The notes under the pieces: generated by a model
Told to the model about the DNA's origin: nothing
Seen by the model: only the letters and a program-made list of their open reading frames with translations
Databases searched by the model: none
Program-made: the position numbers and the translations under genes
Shown: positions 1 to 10,500 of the stretch, in pieces
How the letters are laid out: the number at the start of each line of letters is the position of its first letter
Numbering within the stretch: the stretch's first letter is position 1
Origin: Polysphondylium violaceum
Taxonomy: Eukaryota > Evosea > Eumycetozoa > Dictyosteliales > Dictyosteliaceae
Assembly (NCBI GenBank): GCA_000277445.1
Contig: AJWJ01000376.1
Span: 1-23,283 of the forward strand
Length of the DNA stretch: 23,283 nt
Reading direction: 5' to 3'

Positions 1-1439
1 GCTCTTTGGTAATACCAATTCTCTCAAACCCTCTCTGATCTTTGGTGGTGTTGGTGTTGTTGAATAATAATCGTCTCTATCTATTACCTTAATTCGCGAT
101 CTATGAAGATCGTCGTCTGGTTCTAAACAAATTGATTGAATTGATGATGGTAATAATATTATTAATGCACTTGGTATTGGAAATTCTTGAACTTCCTCCT
201 CTTTTAATGTTGTACTATGAGCACCATTATTTAGTTTTATTTTTTTAGCATCTATTTGATTATCATCATCGACCTCTTGCTCCTTTGTAGCCACTTCACT
301 GGCATCCTCTTGTTTCTCTGTCGCTTTTTCATCTTCCTCATTGCTTTCTTCATCTTCATACAATAGAACAACAAACTTAAGCCTCAGATGAGTGATGGAT
401 GGGGGTAGATAACCTTTTCTGCACAACCAATCGTTTGAAAAGTCAATAGGGCCCTTTCCTACGAATGCTATTGAAAGTTCTAGGTGTGTCAATGTGATTG
501 GAAGATGTTGATTCTGATAGATTGGTTGCCCATAGGTGTCGGGGAGAGATAGATACTTGAGGTGTGGTGGAAGAGGATCTAGTGCTGCTAAACTATGATT
601 AAATGTATCTGGTTGCAAGATTAATGATGTGAGTGTTGATGGCAATGTGATTGCATCTAACCTGGGCAGTCTCTTAGTAAAAGTAATAGACTGTATATTT
701 AATCTATTGTTGCTTGGGACGACTCGTTTATCCCGGCTATGCTTACTATATATATACATTAGTTGAATGGGTGATGTAAATGATGGTTTGATATAGATAT
801 CGTGGCAAGGACCTATTGTTGTCAATACCAGTTCTTTGATAGTGTTGGGGAGATCATGAGACAGATTGGAGTTCATGAGAGCTAGATGTTGGATTGTAGG
901 TGGGACCATATCGATCTCTAAAGGCTCTTCTTGTTCAAATAGACTGAGATAAGTAATCTGTTCGGGTAACGGTGATATAGGGAATGGCAGTGAGGGAATA
1001 GCAAGCTTGGTCACCGAACTTGGTATCCAGTCGCCTCTATACACCACCTTGGGTCTTATATCTGAATCCGAGTGATGTATCCCAAGAAACGTGACAGACT
1101 GAGGTATATAGTCTCTATCAAACTCTACATATCTGGACTCATCATGGTCACGGTGGCTTCCTTTAGTCTTCTTTCTGTCCTTTGTCCCTTTCTTTTCTTC
1201 TGCATCACCTATTTTTATAGATAGAAATACGGTACCCTCTGGTATCTCTGATAAACTATCTTTCTTCACAACACCTGATCCATCAAAACAAATGTTCAAA
1301 ACCATTTCTTCATCATCATCATAATTCCATCCATCATCTATAGATGGTATCTCCCTACATACAGATATATAAAATGTCAATTAACGACACACATATTAAG
1401 AGCGTCTCATGACACATACCATTGATCAAATAAGGCCAT
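1..1439 (-). CDS. FNIP-repeat protein, 5' part of gene (runs off the window start)
   Basis: Two exons give 458 open codons: a 20-nt first exon (1420-1439, MALFDQ plus two bases of W7) and a second exon from 1354 down to base 1, joined by a 65-nt intron (1355-1419, GTATGT...TGTAG, phase 2). I chose this start because the exon-exon join is in frame and the two other large FNIP genes here begin the same way (M-x-x-x-DQW). Visible in order: an acidic stretch near residues 17-21, an IPEGT motif near 40, a lysine-rich insert near 59-78, degenerate FNIP-like repeats (IPQSVTFL, VPPTIQHL, LPPHLKYLSLP, LPITLTHL, LPPSITHL), and an acidic linker near 339-398. The last visible residues (PPKIREGLRELVL) match residues of the 1309-residue paralogue at 7540-11595, so about two thirds of the protein probably lies outside the window. 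FNIP repeats fold like leucine-rich repeats and are thought to bind proteins. No enzyme motif is seen. Confidence 0.85.
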
Positions 1440-1445
1440 AGTAAA

Positions 1446-1517
1446 GATATCAAGCAATATCTATATGCTGTATAGCATATGTGTAAGATCTCGGTTTGAA
1501 CCTGTGAGGTCTTTTTT
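1446..1517 (+). other. Three consecutive hairpins followed by a T run (possible small RNA, unproven)
   Basis: Just upstream of the FNIP gene start, three inverted repeats follow each other: GATAT/ATATC around a 6-nt loop (1446-1461), ATATGCT/AGCATAT around GTAT (1463-1480), and GATCTC/GAGGTC (1487-1511, one G-T pair) containing GGTT/AACC. Six T residues follow at 1512-1517. The arrangement resembles the 3' part of a polymerase III transcript, and GGTTCAAACC on the minus strand resembles a B box. There is no D arm and the T stem pairs poorly, so I do not call a tRNA. Confidence 0.2.
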
Positions 1518-2044
1518 AGGATTTCTTTTTTTTTTTTTTTTTTTTTTTTTTGTTCAGATTATTTTTTTGCATTGATCACAAAATTGTGTAATGACTAGAT
1601 TTTAAACACAATATGAACTTCAAGATAGTAATTTAATGAGTTTAACTTTCAGTATAGTACTCTCTTAGTAATAGATATCTATTTTTAGATATAGAACATT
1701 ACATGGATGTATAGTTCTTCTTAAAACCACCATCTCTTAAATTACATGTGGACTGGCCCATGAGTATACTCAATTGGAAATAAGAACGACAGCTAATGGT
1801 TAGTATTAATGATTTATCAATGGGCTATAGAAAAAATTTACTGTAATTAAGTACCCTCCCAAATTTTCAAAAAAATACAATAAAGCGAGTGAGGGTGGTT
1901 TATAGAAGAACCATATATCAATCACGCGAATTCTGACCATTATTTTATCTTATAATATATTAAATATTAATCATTTGAAATAACATTTTGTAGAATAATT
2001 AAATTAAATTAAAACTAAATTCAGTTTTTTAATTTTATTATAAT
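1518..2044. other. Intergenic spacer with a 26-T homopolymer
   Basis: This is AT-rich spacer between the FNIP gene start and the 3' end of the TLDc pseudogene. It holds a run of 26 T at 1526-1551. The last 40 bases before the TLDc stop codon resemble the flank below the TLDc gene ending at 17777 (shared ATTAAAACTAAATTC), so that duplication extends past the coding end. No open frame or RNA gene is seen. Confidence 0.6.
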
Positions 2045-3230
2045 TTAAATACATTTGTAGATTTCAATAGTTTTAATGGTAAATTCTTTTGTTGGAGTAA
2101 GTGTTGATCCGCCCTTACCTGTTGTGTCATGGTATGTATGTGGGAATGATTGATATGATCTTATACCAATTCCTATATCATACCCGCCGCCAAATAAAGG
2201 ACCAGAACTTTTAATAGATCTAACATAATCTTTATTCCTAGGAGAATATTTCGTTGGTTTGATTCCATGTTTATTGACCAATGTAAATATAAAACATTTA
2301 TCATCACCATACCATTTATTATCACCATCACAATTCCAACTTTGACTATTATAACCACCAAACACATCTCCCTCTGTTGTTTCAATCAATGTAATTGTAG
2401 CACCTTTATCATCACATGCTGAATGAAATAATGATCCTGAAAAATCATCTTTTGCCTTTGATGATAAATTAAATAAACAATTAGTATTGAAAACCACTAA
2501 ACATCAATAAATTATGCATTGGGATATATACCTTGTATAGTAAATCAAAATCTATTGTTTTATTATCATCAATCCAATCATTGATAATTTTAAAAGATGA
2601 GTTTTCAATGATAATAGATTTTCTTAAAAACAGTAAATCTTGTTTACAAAATTCCATATCTTTACAAGTATTTGATACTTTGTCACTCATTTCCAAATGT
2701 TTAGATTCCAAATTATTGAGTTGTTGTTTTAGTAGTTGGTGTAGTGATTCATTTGCCTATGTCAAAGAGTCTATCTTTTCCAAACTATTGAGTTGTTGCT
2801 CCTTTATAGTGAATTGTTGTAGATTTAGTGATTGATTTACTTTTTCCAAAGAATTTATCTTGTCAGATAACATATTTATTTTAATGATATAGATCTCAAC
2901 ATTTTTCATATTTTCTTGATTAAGATTCTCTATTTTATTGTTGAGCGAATCATTTACTTTAACTAAAGACTCTATCTTTCCTAATAATAAATCTATTTTA
3001 TTGTTGTAGTAGTCTATATTTGTTTTGTTTTCCTCTAAATGCTGTTTTATGATTTTATTCTCTTGTTTTAATAAATCATTTTCATTTTTACTTGTTTCCA
3101 ATTGAAAATACAATGAGTTGTGATCTGTGTTTGAACATCCCACTTTCAATTGATTTCTGAATTCCCAATTCTCTTCTTGTAATCTGGCATTATCTTTTTC
3201 AAGATCTTCTCTTGTGTTACTGGTAATCAT
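2045..3230 (-). pseudogene. Coiled-coil TLDc protein gene with one in-frame stop
   Basis: Exon 1 is 2532-3230 and exon 2 is 2045-2455. The 76-nt intron (2456-2531, GTATAT...AAAG) is phase 0 and sits at LLYK | AKDDFS, the position used by all paralogues here. The start MITSNTREDLEKDNARLQ is the family start; codons upstream of it are open but not shared. Exon 1 encodes a long heptad-type coiled coil (about residues 10-190) and the hinge SSFKIINDWIDD. Exon 2 encodes the TLDc domain (GATITLIETTEG, VFGGYNSQSW, CFIFTLVNKHGIKPTKY, GPLFGG, SYQSFP, IKTIEIYKCI). A TAG at 2757-2759 interrupts exon 1 at codon 158, where the paralogue at 18244-18876 reads lysine (SLTKANE). Everything else, including splice sites and terminal stop, is intact, so this is either a very young pseudogene, a polymorphism or a sequencing error. 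The full model is 369 codons including the TAG. Confidence 0.8.
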
Positions 3231-3338
3231 TTCTATAATAGGGTAGAATTTTCTCTCTCTTTTTATCTGTGTAAACTCACAATATACAAAAAACAACGAT
3301 AATTACATTAAAAATAAAGTGTATAATAGTGAATTGAA

Positions 3339-3366
3339 GGTGAATAATTTTGAAAACCTAATTTTG
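3339..3366 (-). promoter_or_regulatory. Shared upstream element of the TLDc genes (copy before the gene at 2045-3230)
   Basis: In the sense direction this reads CAAAATTAGG followed by TTTTCAAAATTATTCACC, about 110-135 bp upstream of the start codon. Near-identical blocks lie in front of the other four TLDc genes. Its position and conservation suggest a promoter element; binding factor unknown. Confidence 0.45.
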
Positions 3367-3566
3367 CAAATATTTTTATCTATTTTTATAATATTGGTAT
3401 AAATAGATTATCTATTGAGTTTATGATCCTCTTTTTTCTCAGTAATATGAAAAATATCGATTAGATTAAATATGGTACTTTCTTGTATTTTATAATGAAA
3501 TGATAAATAAAGATTTAAGTTTGAACAATCAATGATATTACAATTTCAGTAATTTTAGTGGTATAG

Positions 3567-3605
3567 GATCATGCTCCACTATTCATAAAGCCTGCAACAT
3601 ATCCT
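3567..3605 (-). pseudogene. Tiny TLDc relic
   Basis: The + strand reads GCTCCACTATTCATAAAGCC then TGCAACATAT. It lines up with the GGCCCATTATTCTTAAAACC/TGCAACATAA segment of the TLDc gene at 21693-22115 (protein part YYVAGFKNNGPVF). Only about 38 bases are recognisable, so this is a weak call. It lies on the same strand as the larger relic at 3950-4118. Confidence 0.35.
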
Positions 3606-3699
3606 CTAAAAATGGTAAGCAGTATGCAGGTAGGTAATAATCTTTGTAAATACAATAGAATTAAACTAATTTGCAGCTGTGATGGTGGGCCTATTAAAA

Positions 3700-3874
3700 A
3701 AAAAGTGATGTTGCTGTTTAATTAAAGCTTTACTCTATTGTATATTAATTTAAATAAACTAACTTTTCACATGTCTTTCTATGGAGTAGACAACCACTCT
3801 GTTAGGTCTGACCATTTACTAGAGGTGTCGAGATGTTTCTTTTATTTTATTTTGTGATTTTTTGCGTTTTTTTA
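3700..3874 (+). repeat. 175-bp dispersed repeat, copy 1
   Basis: This block recurs at 17217-17391 in the same orientation with only a handful of differences. All the differences fall in the flanks. The stretch from CTATGGAGTAGACAACC (from about 3778) through CTAGAGGTGTCGAGA (to about 3833) is identical in both copies. The block carries no open frame. It includes GTGATGT near its start and CTGA at about 3808, which resemble box C and box D of a snoRNA, but no clear terminal stem. It does not match any TLDc or FNIP segment. Spacer on either side is AT-rich and empty. Confidence 0.75.
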
Positions 3875-3949
3875 GTAAAAAACTGAAATGGGATCATTTC
3901 TCTTGCACATAAGATAAAAACAAGAGATAATTCATAGTAGTAATCTATG

Positions 3950-4118
3950 TCCTGCTGTGTCAATGTATGTTTGAGGGAGTTATTCATTTATTATGACGAA
4001 CTGTAAAATCAAACAGGCCCATGATCCTGGAACCTCCAATAGTTGTAGTGGGGAACATATTTAATTGGTTTGATTTTATCTATATTTACCAATGTGAAAA
4101 CATGTATCATAATCCAAT
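3950..4118 (-). pseudogene. TLDc domain relic
   Basis: The reverse strand reads YDTCF, then in a shifted frame FTLVNIDKIKPIKYVP. These match the DDKCF and FTLVNKHGIKPTKYLP segments of the intact TLDc domains here. Further on, the + strand CAGGCCCATGATCCTGG and CTGCTGTGTCAATGTATG match the paralogues' AGGCCCACC (GPxFG) and CTGTTGTATCAATGTATG (YIDTTG). The piece covers the middle of the domain only. It has several small indels and stops and lacks exon 1. It is much older than the full-length copies. Confidence 0.75.
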
Positions 4119-4242
4119 TACTCAACCTCCAATGCCAGTTTCGATGACATCTCAATGCTCTCTTCAGAGTCAACCAATCACAGAGTTTAGTAGTCAGTAT
4201 GGTATTAAAAATAATAGTAATAGTAATCCTTGGAATGTTTGA
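4109..4242 (+). CDS. Orphan coding-like 3' end (fragment, function unknown)
   Basis: An open frame ends at 4242 with residues such as NPITQPPMPVSMTSQ, PITEFSSQYG and NNSNSNPWNV. The Pro/Gln/Ser/Asn composition is typical of dictyostelid protein tails and unlike random AT-rich DNA. It is followed by AT-rich sequence containing AATAAA near 4300. Its 5' side abuts the antisense TLDc relic and no convincing start or splice acceptor is seen. I infer a stranded 3' end of an unidentified gene. Confidence 0.25.
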
Positions 4243-4489
4243 ATATCACCTCCTTTTGGAAATGGGTGATCTTCATTTTTCAATTTATTTTTTTACAATA
4301 AATATTTTATTTGTATTTATCTTTATTATATTGTAATTGATCAAATTTTATTCTCTTTATTATCTATTGTGTGGGAGAAATACTTTTGATAAATACAAAT
4401 AAAATATTTATTTATATAAAACATTAAAATTATATGGTAAATATTAAATAACTTATGAGCCACACACCATTTTTAGTTTATCTTAAAAA

Positions 4490-4623
4490 ATTCGGTTTTG
4501 AAAATTATTCACAATTTTTAAATTCTTTCAAAATTAGGTTTTTAAAATTTTTCACACCCAAACCTAAGTCCCATTTGCACTATTAAAAATTAAAATTAGA
4601 TTTTGAAAATTATTCACCCACAC
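4490..4623 (+). promoter_or_regulatory. Triple copy of the TLDc upstream element
   Basis: Three related blocks precede the + strand TLDc gene: CGGTTTTGAAAATTATTCAC (about 4493-4512), AGGTTTTTAAAATTTTTCAC (about 4537-4556), and AGATTTTGAAAATTATTCAC (about 4598-4617). The second and third are followed by ACCC-type bases. The nearest copy ends about 60 bp before the ATG. The other TLDc genes have one copy each at comparable distance and in the same orientation relative to the gene, which supports a regulatory role. Confidence 0.5.
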
Positions 4624-4678
4624 CATCACACCACTATTTATTGTTGTATATGGGTATTAATAATAATTAGTATTAGAA

Positions 4679-6045
4679 ATGATTGCAAGTAATAATACAA
4701 GAGAAGATCTTGAAAGAGACATTACAAGATTTCAACAAGAGAATTGGGAATACAAAAGAGTTGGTTGTTCAAATACAGATCACATCTCATTGTTTAATAA
4801 ATTGGAAAAAAGTAATAACGAAAATGATACATTAAAACAAGAGAGAAACACTCTATATCAAAATGTAAACTTGATAAATGAAAATGTAGAGAAGGTATTA
4901 CTAGAAAACATATCATATAACAAGAAAATAGATTTATTGGTAAAAGTAAATGAAAATGTAGAGAAGCTATTATTAGAAAACTTATCAAATAACAATAAGA
5001 TAGATTTATTGGTAAAAGTAATTGATTCCCTCAACACTAAAGTAGAGAATCTCAACTCAATAATAGAAAATCTTAATAAACAAAATAAGAAAAACAATGA
5101 CAATTATAACAATAAAATAGGTTTTTTGTCCGAAAAGATAAAGTCGATAGAAAAAGTAAATGATTCGCTCTCCACAAATACAGAGAAACTATATCAAGAA
5201 AATAAGAAAAACATAGACCACTTTAACACTAAAATAGATATGTTGTCTGTCAACATAAAGTCATTGGAAGCAGTAAATCAATCACTGAATCAACAACAAA
5301 GCACCCTAGAAGAACAACAAAACAATAGTTTGGTAGAGATAATGTCTTTTACAAAGTCAAATGAATCTCTACACCAACAACTTAATAGTTGGGAATCAAA
5401 ACTCAATGAACAAAATTTGGGAATAAATGAAAGAATATCTAAGAGTTGTAAAGTTATGGAATTATGTATACAAGATTTATCGTTTTTAAAAACTTCTTCA
5501 TTTTTTAAAATTCTCGATGATTGGATTGATGAAAACAAAAAAACTTATTTTGAGTTTCTATACAAGGTAAATATACAAATCCATATTTTTTTCGATCAAT
5601 ATTAATTGTTTATTTATAAAAGGCATCAGAGGAAGATTTTTCAACTTCAGCATTTCATTCATCATGTGATGGTAAAGGTGCTACAATTACATTGATTGAA
5701 ACAACTACTGGTGATGTGTTTGGTGGTTATAATAGTCAATCTTGGAATAGTAATGATATATATTATGGTGATAACAAATGTTTTATATTTACATTGGTCA
5801 ATAAACATGGAATCAAACCTACTAAATATTTTCCTGGGACCGATGATAAATGTATTGTAGGATCCAGGATGAATTCTGGACCTTTATTTGGTAAAGGCCT
5901 TGATATAGGAGTTGTTGGTTCAAAAGAAGGTTCATATCAGTCATTTCCAACAACATATATAGACACAACAGGTATGGGCAAATTAACACTTACTCCATCA
6001 TTATTTTTCATCATTAAAACTATTGAAATCTACAAATGTGTTTAA
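4679..6045 (+). CDS. Coiled-coil TLDc domain protein (436 aa)
   Basis: Exons 4679-5566 and 5623-6045 are joined by a 56-nt phase-0 intron (GTAAAT...AAAAG) at FLYK | ASEEDFS. The start MIASNNTREDLERD matches the family start. Residues 1-20 are the conserved head, and VGCSNTDHISL follows near 25. Residues 35-245 are a long coiled coil, the longest of the set, enlarged by a 24-residue tandem duplication. The hinge SSFFKILDDWIDEN lies near 275. Residues 296-436 are the TLDc domain (TITLIETTTGDVFGGYNSQSW, CFIFTLVNKHGIKPTKYFP, GPLFGKG, SYQSFPTTYIDTTG, IKTIEIYKCV). TLDc proteins of the OXR1/NCOA7 type bind the vacuolar proton pump and protect against oxidation. That role is family knowledge, not shown here. 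There is no signal peptide or membrane segment, so it is probably cytosolic. AATAAA lies at 6051-6056. This is the only + strand member with an open model here. Confidence 0.92.
4877..5020 (+). repeat. 72-bp tandem duplication in the coiled coil
   Basis: Two adjacent in-frame copies (4877-4948 and 4949-5020) encode NENVEKVLLENISYNKKIDL plus LVKV, and a variant of it. Each is 24 residues. The paralogues have one such unit or a diverged one, so this is a recent lengthening of the rod by unequal exchange or slippage. Confidence 0.85.
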
Positions 6046-6335
6046 ATTTTAATAAATATCAATTCTTTGTTGTTAAAATTTGATTTGTGTGTTCCCAATA
6101 AAGAATAGTTGTCTAAAAACATCTGTTGAAAGGAAGGAGGTTATGAATCCTTTTAAAACTCGAGCCAAATTCAATAAACCCGAACATAAGGCGCCACTGT
6201 AATTACCTAAAAACAATAGACAGGAACAAATCCTCATAGCTCTATACAAAGTTCTCAGCAAAAACAACATTGTCACCACATGACCTCTTAAAAAAAGATG
6301 GATGAGTTGGGATTCTACTGAAAAGTTTTCTAGCT
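6046..6335. other. Intergenic region with short coding-like pieces on the + strand
   Basis: After the polyadenylation-type AATAAA there are two short + strand frames in the same phase, separated by a single TAA. One reads KTSVERKEVMNPFKTRAKFN before KPEHKAPL; the other reads NNRQEQILIALYKVLSKN. The base composition is less AT-rich than usual spacer. I do not recognise the protein and see no start. A long open frame on the opposite strand (6073-6279) is hydrophobic shadow sequence. Confidence 0.25.
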
Positions 6336-7283
6336 CTAGTTCCAGCGCCTCTCAATACGTAAGTAGTCATTTAAAATCAATGTTGTGATATTGGGTGGTG
6401 TCAATTCAACTGGAAATATAAGAGAGTCGGTGGCATTTTGGATAATGTTGTTGTTGAATTGTAAATGATGGATTGTAGATGTTGGGACGATATCCAATAC
6501 ACCGTTATAGCAGGGTATTATCAGTTTCTTTAGATTGGGGGGAAATTGAGATGATGATTTGATTTGTGGTTTGGATAGCATACTCAGTGATATTTCAGTG
6601 AGAGTGGATGGAAACACGTCGTTGAGATCTTGATTAAAAGCCTTGCCCAACACCAGTTTAACCAAAGAAGTTGGTAATAAAGATCTCTTGAGCTTTTGAT
6701 TAAATTTATTACCAAAGTCCAAGTGCTCAATACTGTTTAGAAATATGCCTTTTACAATTACTTGATTAAACATATCACCAAATGCAATGGATCTAATGTT
6801 GTTGATTAACCTGTTTGGCATAATAAATGTATCGAAAAGAAGATGATTCCGTGATGACAGTAAATGGATTCGAGTGGTCGAGAAGAATGGCGATGGTTTC
6901 TTGATCGAGACATTATTACATGTTTGTAGTGGTGGTATTGTATCAATAAAGGTGATCTCGTCATACGAACATGTCATGAGGTATTGAATCGTAGGTGGTA
7001 TTTTAATTAAATAATGAATGGCAAACTTGAGGTGTTTGATTTGTGGCGGAATTACATTACAATCATCATCATCGTCATATCCTTGATAAATAAACTCCAA
7101 ATGATGACAAGATTGGGGCAAACTCTTGATTTGACTCCCAAGATTATCAATTACAAGATGAGTGAGGCCATTTGGTAAATCGTTCTCTTGGATGTCAATT
7201 TGCAATGAGTTAAAATACAAGTACTTGAGAGAAGGAGGGAAATAAATTGCTTTCAGGGGTTCTTGAAGTTCTCCATCCCCATC
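6336..7283 (-). pseudogene. FNIP-repeat gene fragment, truncated at both ends
   Basis: An open frame of 315 codons aligns with about residues 950-1245 of the intact protein at 7540-11595. Examples are FPPSLKYLYF versus FPPTLKYLSF, and LLPTSLVKLVLGKAFNQDLN versus ILPTSLLTLVLGRNFDQDLN. There is no start codon at the 5' end: a TAG immediately precedes the first homologous codon. At the 3' end homology stops after LNDYLRIE and the frame ends within unrelated sequence, missing about 60 C-terminal residues. The repeats (IPPQIKHLKF, FGDMFNQVIVKG, FGNKFNQKLKRS, FPSTLTEI) are well kept, so the copy is fairly recent or still constrained. The TAG could be the end of an intron (ACGTAG), but I find no upstream exon. 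I favour a displaced fragment over a working gene. Confidence 0.7.
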
Positions 7284-7503
7284 CTACGTAAATATTATAG
7301 TCATATGACTAAAATATCAAGCACTCCAGTTGAAAAATACTTAGCGTTTTAAAGGGCCATTAGATCTTTTCAAAAGATTATTAAAATTGTCTTTTATTTA
7401 TTTGATACCGTCTTGATCAACATCTCAAATTTTTATCATTTTTTCAATTTTTTTCAATTTTTATCATTTTTTTGCGAATTCCCTCATTATGTTATTAATT
7501 AAT

Positions 7504-7539
<36 letters not shown>
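7284..7539. other. AT-rich spacer between two FNIP units
   Basis: This is low-complexity spacer with repeated ATTTTTATCATTTTTTC-like blocks near 7428-7475. The same kind of block, inverted, flanks the FNIP pseudogene downstream end near 12905-12955. No gene or RNA signal is seen. Confidence 0.5.
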
Positions 7540-7550
<11 letters not shown>

Positions 7551-7552
7551 TT
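7502..7552. repeat. (ATTT)n microsatellite overlapping the FNIP stop codon
   Basis: About 12-13 copies of ATTT run into the last codons of the FNIP gene, so its C-terminal NK and stop codon are read from the repeat on the reverse strand. Length changes here could alter the last residues. Confidence 0.9.
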
Positions 7553-10500
7553 GTTTTGACATTGTTATTCACCATCAAGTCAGGATTAACAGTTTGTAAT
7601 ATTGTATCAAGTGGTTGATTAAATGATATTGGCAAGACAACAGATTCCACTGTACAAGGTATTTTAGTATATGGTGTAATGGAATCACAGAGTGTTATAC
7701 AAGTAATGCTTGCTGGAATTAAATCATAACTTTGAATACGGATATCATCATTTAAAACCAATGTTGTAATATGAGGTGGTACTAATTCAATTGGAAATAT
7801 AATTATATCTTGTTTATCTTTAACAATGTTTCGATTGAATTCCAAATGATTGATTGTTGTTGGTATGATATCCAATACACCATCATAATAAGGTAATGCC
7901 AATTTCTTGAGATTGGGTGGGAATTGAAATGATGATGTAAATGATGGTTTTGATTCGGTGTTTAACATCAATTCAGTCAATGACGATGGAAGATTATCAT
8001 TGAGATCTTGATCGAAATTACGACCCAATACTAATGTTAACAATGATGTTGGCAATATTGATTTGTTTAGTTTATGATTAAATACACCACCAAACACTAA
8101 TTTCTCTACACTATTTGGTATGGCACCTTTTAGCAACACTTGATTGAATGAATGACCAAATGTAATGGATTTAATGTTGTTTCCAAGTGTGTGTGGTAGA
8201 ATGAAATAATTGAAATGATAATCTGAATATAAATGTATTGATGTTGTTGAGTTTGAGATGAAGGTGAATGAGCTGACTTGTGATGATTTCTCCAATGGAC
8301 TATCAGTGGGGTCTTTGAGAAAAATTTCTCTATTCGGAGTTATAAATGATTTAATTGTTGTTGGTAGGAATGTTAGAACATGGTATCTGGATTGAAATTT
8401 CACATGTTTGACTTGTGGCGGTATTGGATAATCTTCGTGCGTCTTAGTGAATTCCAAATGGTGAACCGATTGAGGTATACTTTTGATATCATAGGTAAAT
8501 TCACCGATCGAAAGATGAGTGAGGCCATTTGGTAAATATTGTTCTTGAATGTCAAGAACTCCTCCATGGAAACTCAGGTACTTGAGTGTTGGGGGAAATG
8601 AAATGGAATAAAGTGATTGACAGAAATCTCCATTGAATATCATTTGAGTGATCGTTGGTGGCAATGGTAGAATTGCCGAATTGAATGTTTCATCCAAGAC
8701 CAAGGTATGAACAGATGGTGGAATATTAATACCATCGCCATCATTATCGATATATTGATCATCGAGCCAAAATAAGTGAGTTGTATTAGATGGAATTGTG
8801 ATTCTATTCTTTGATTTCGAGTACATATAAAACACACCATTGACCAATCGACTTGATATGAATGATGGAATGTCATACTCTCCTTTATCTTTTTTATACA
8901 ATAATTTCTTGAATTTGATTCTTAGCACAGTGGATGGAATATCAGTTTCGTTGATACTGTTGAAGGCTGTATTTGCAAGAGAAAGGTGTGTGACTGAAGG
9001 TGGAATGCAATGTGCTAGATTGTGCATGAGCTTTTTCAAAGTCAGAAACCTCACACTGGGAGGTATTTTACCAATATACTTTTCATCATTGGTGTGTATG
9101 GTGAGATTTGTTACCGATGGAGGTATTTCAACTTCATGATCAGACAAACGAATATATCCAAGATTGAGATAGGTGATCCATTCCGGTATTCCTTTGGTAA
9201 AGCTACATGTAAGCTTCTTGATTGATTTGGAGATAAAGCTTGATAGATTGGTAATGGTTGTATTATAAATACAAATTTCGTCAGCTTTATCAAACTTTAA
9301 CAAAGCGGGACCCAATTGGGTATTATCATCTACTAATATATTATACTGTTTAAATTTATCGATATTCTCTAAAGTACCTGTTTCGCTATCAAATCTTAAT
9401 GGTGATTTGGTTAGATCATACAATGCTTCGAGTACCAATGGTTTCAAGTAAATATTTCGCCATATCTTGAAAAATGTGTTAAGCATAGGCTGTTGAATAG
9501 GTATACGTTTGTTGATTATCTTCTCATCTCTATTTTAATGTTAATATAGTTAAAATATATTGGTAGCCTATATATGGTATTTGATACATACCTTTGATGA
9601 TTATCTTGTGTCTGTGAATGATTTTTTAAATAATAGTCAAGGTCAAGATGGAGTGTTTCAAAAGGAGGTGAAGATATCGGACGAGTATCTGTACATCTAA
9701 AAGATGGATGGAGACACTTGAGCTCTTGAACCGATGCTGGTACAAGTGCTTCGAAATCGAAAATTTCCGATGACAAGTATTGAACATTGGGTAATGTGGG
9801 GAGTACTTTTTTCAAATATCTTGCATCATATGGAAGGCTACTTGGCTTACATGAATACTCTAAACTCTTGACTAAATGTTTGTTGAATTTCTTTTGATAC
9901 CCATCCTTTGAAGGGGATTTCAGTTTTAGTGCCTCAACATTTGGCGGATAGTATGTGATTGCATCTACTAATGTATTTAACTCTTTAATTGATTCAAACG
10001 ATGATAAGTCCAATTTAATCTTCTCACTATTACATTTGAAAGATGTCAATGACAATGGTAAATTATTACTATTTAATGGGTTGTTGTAGTCTGGGTTATT
10101 TATTGATAATGATTGGAGTGTTGATGGTAGTGTATTATTGAGAATATAATTATTAAATCTCTTTGATAATACCAACTCTTTTAAACCTTGTCTAATCTTT
10201 GGTGGTGTTGGTGTTATTGAATAATAATCATCTTTATCTAATACTGTTACATGTGATCTATAACTCTTGTAATCGAAAGAAAAACATACTGATTGAATAG
10301 ATGAAGGTATTAATATCTTTAACGAGCTTGGTAAGGGATCATATTCATCTTGTTTTGTTACTAGTTGGTCCTGATCTCCATCATTTTGATCTGATTTGTT
10401 TTTTAATGGATGAGTGATATTACTATCTATTTCTGTTTTATCATCTTGATCATTATTGAATTCTTTATCTGCATTTCTTTCTGAATTAATTTCTTCCTCT

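Noticed and set aside
1432-1513. Possible tRNA with acceptor AAGGCCA/AGGTCTT and a GGTTTGAACC T-loop region
   Set aside because: There is no D arm, the anticodon stem pairs poorly, the T stem has a mismatch, and the 5' acceptor overlaps the FNIP first exon.
2533-2835. Serine/leucine-rich + strand frames opposite the TLDc coiled coils (also at 4858-5103, 5290-5538, 18299-18562, 22158-22364)
   Set aside because: They are antisense shadows of heptad-repeat coding sequence and recur only because the genes are paralogous.
6073-6279. 68-codon hydrophobic frame on the minus strand
   Set aside because: It is the shadow of more protein-like + strand frames and has no supporting context.
7502-7552. 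ATTT array considered as a structured or CRISPR-like repeat
   Set aside because: It is a plain tetranucleotide microsatellite with no spacers.
7540-9486. Reading this frame as a complete stand-alone FNIP gene starting MLNTFFKIWRN
   Set aside because: The upstream frame splices into it in phase, and the same layout is kept in the tandem paralogue. A second internal start cannot be fully excluded.
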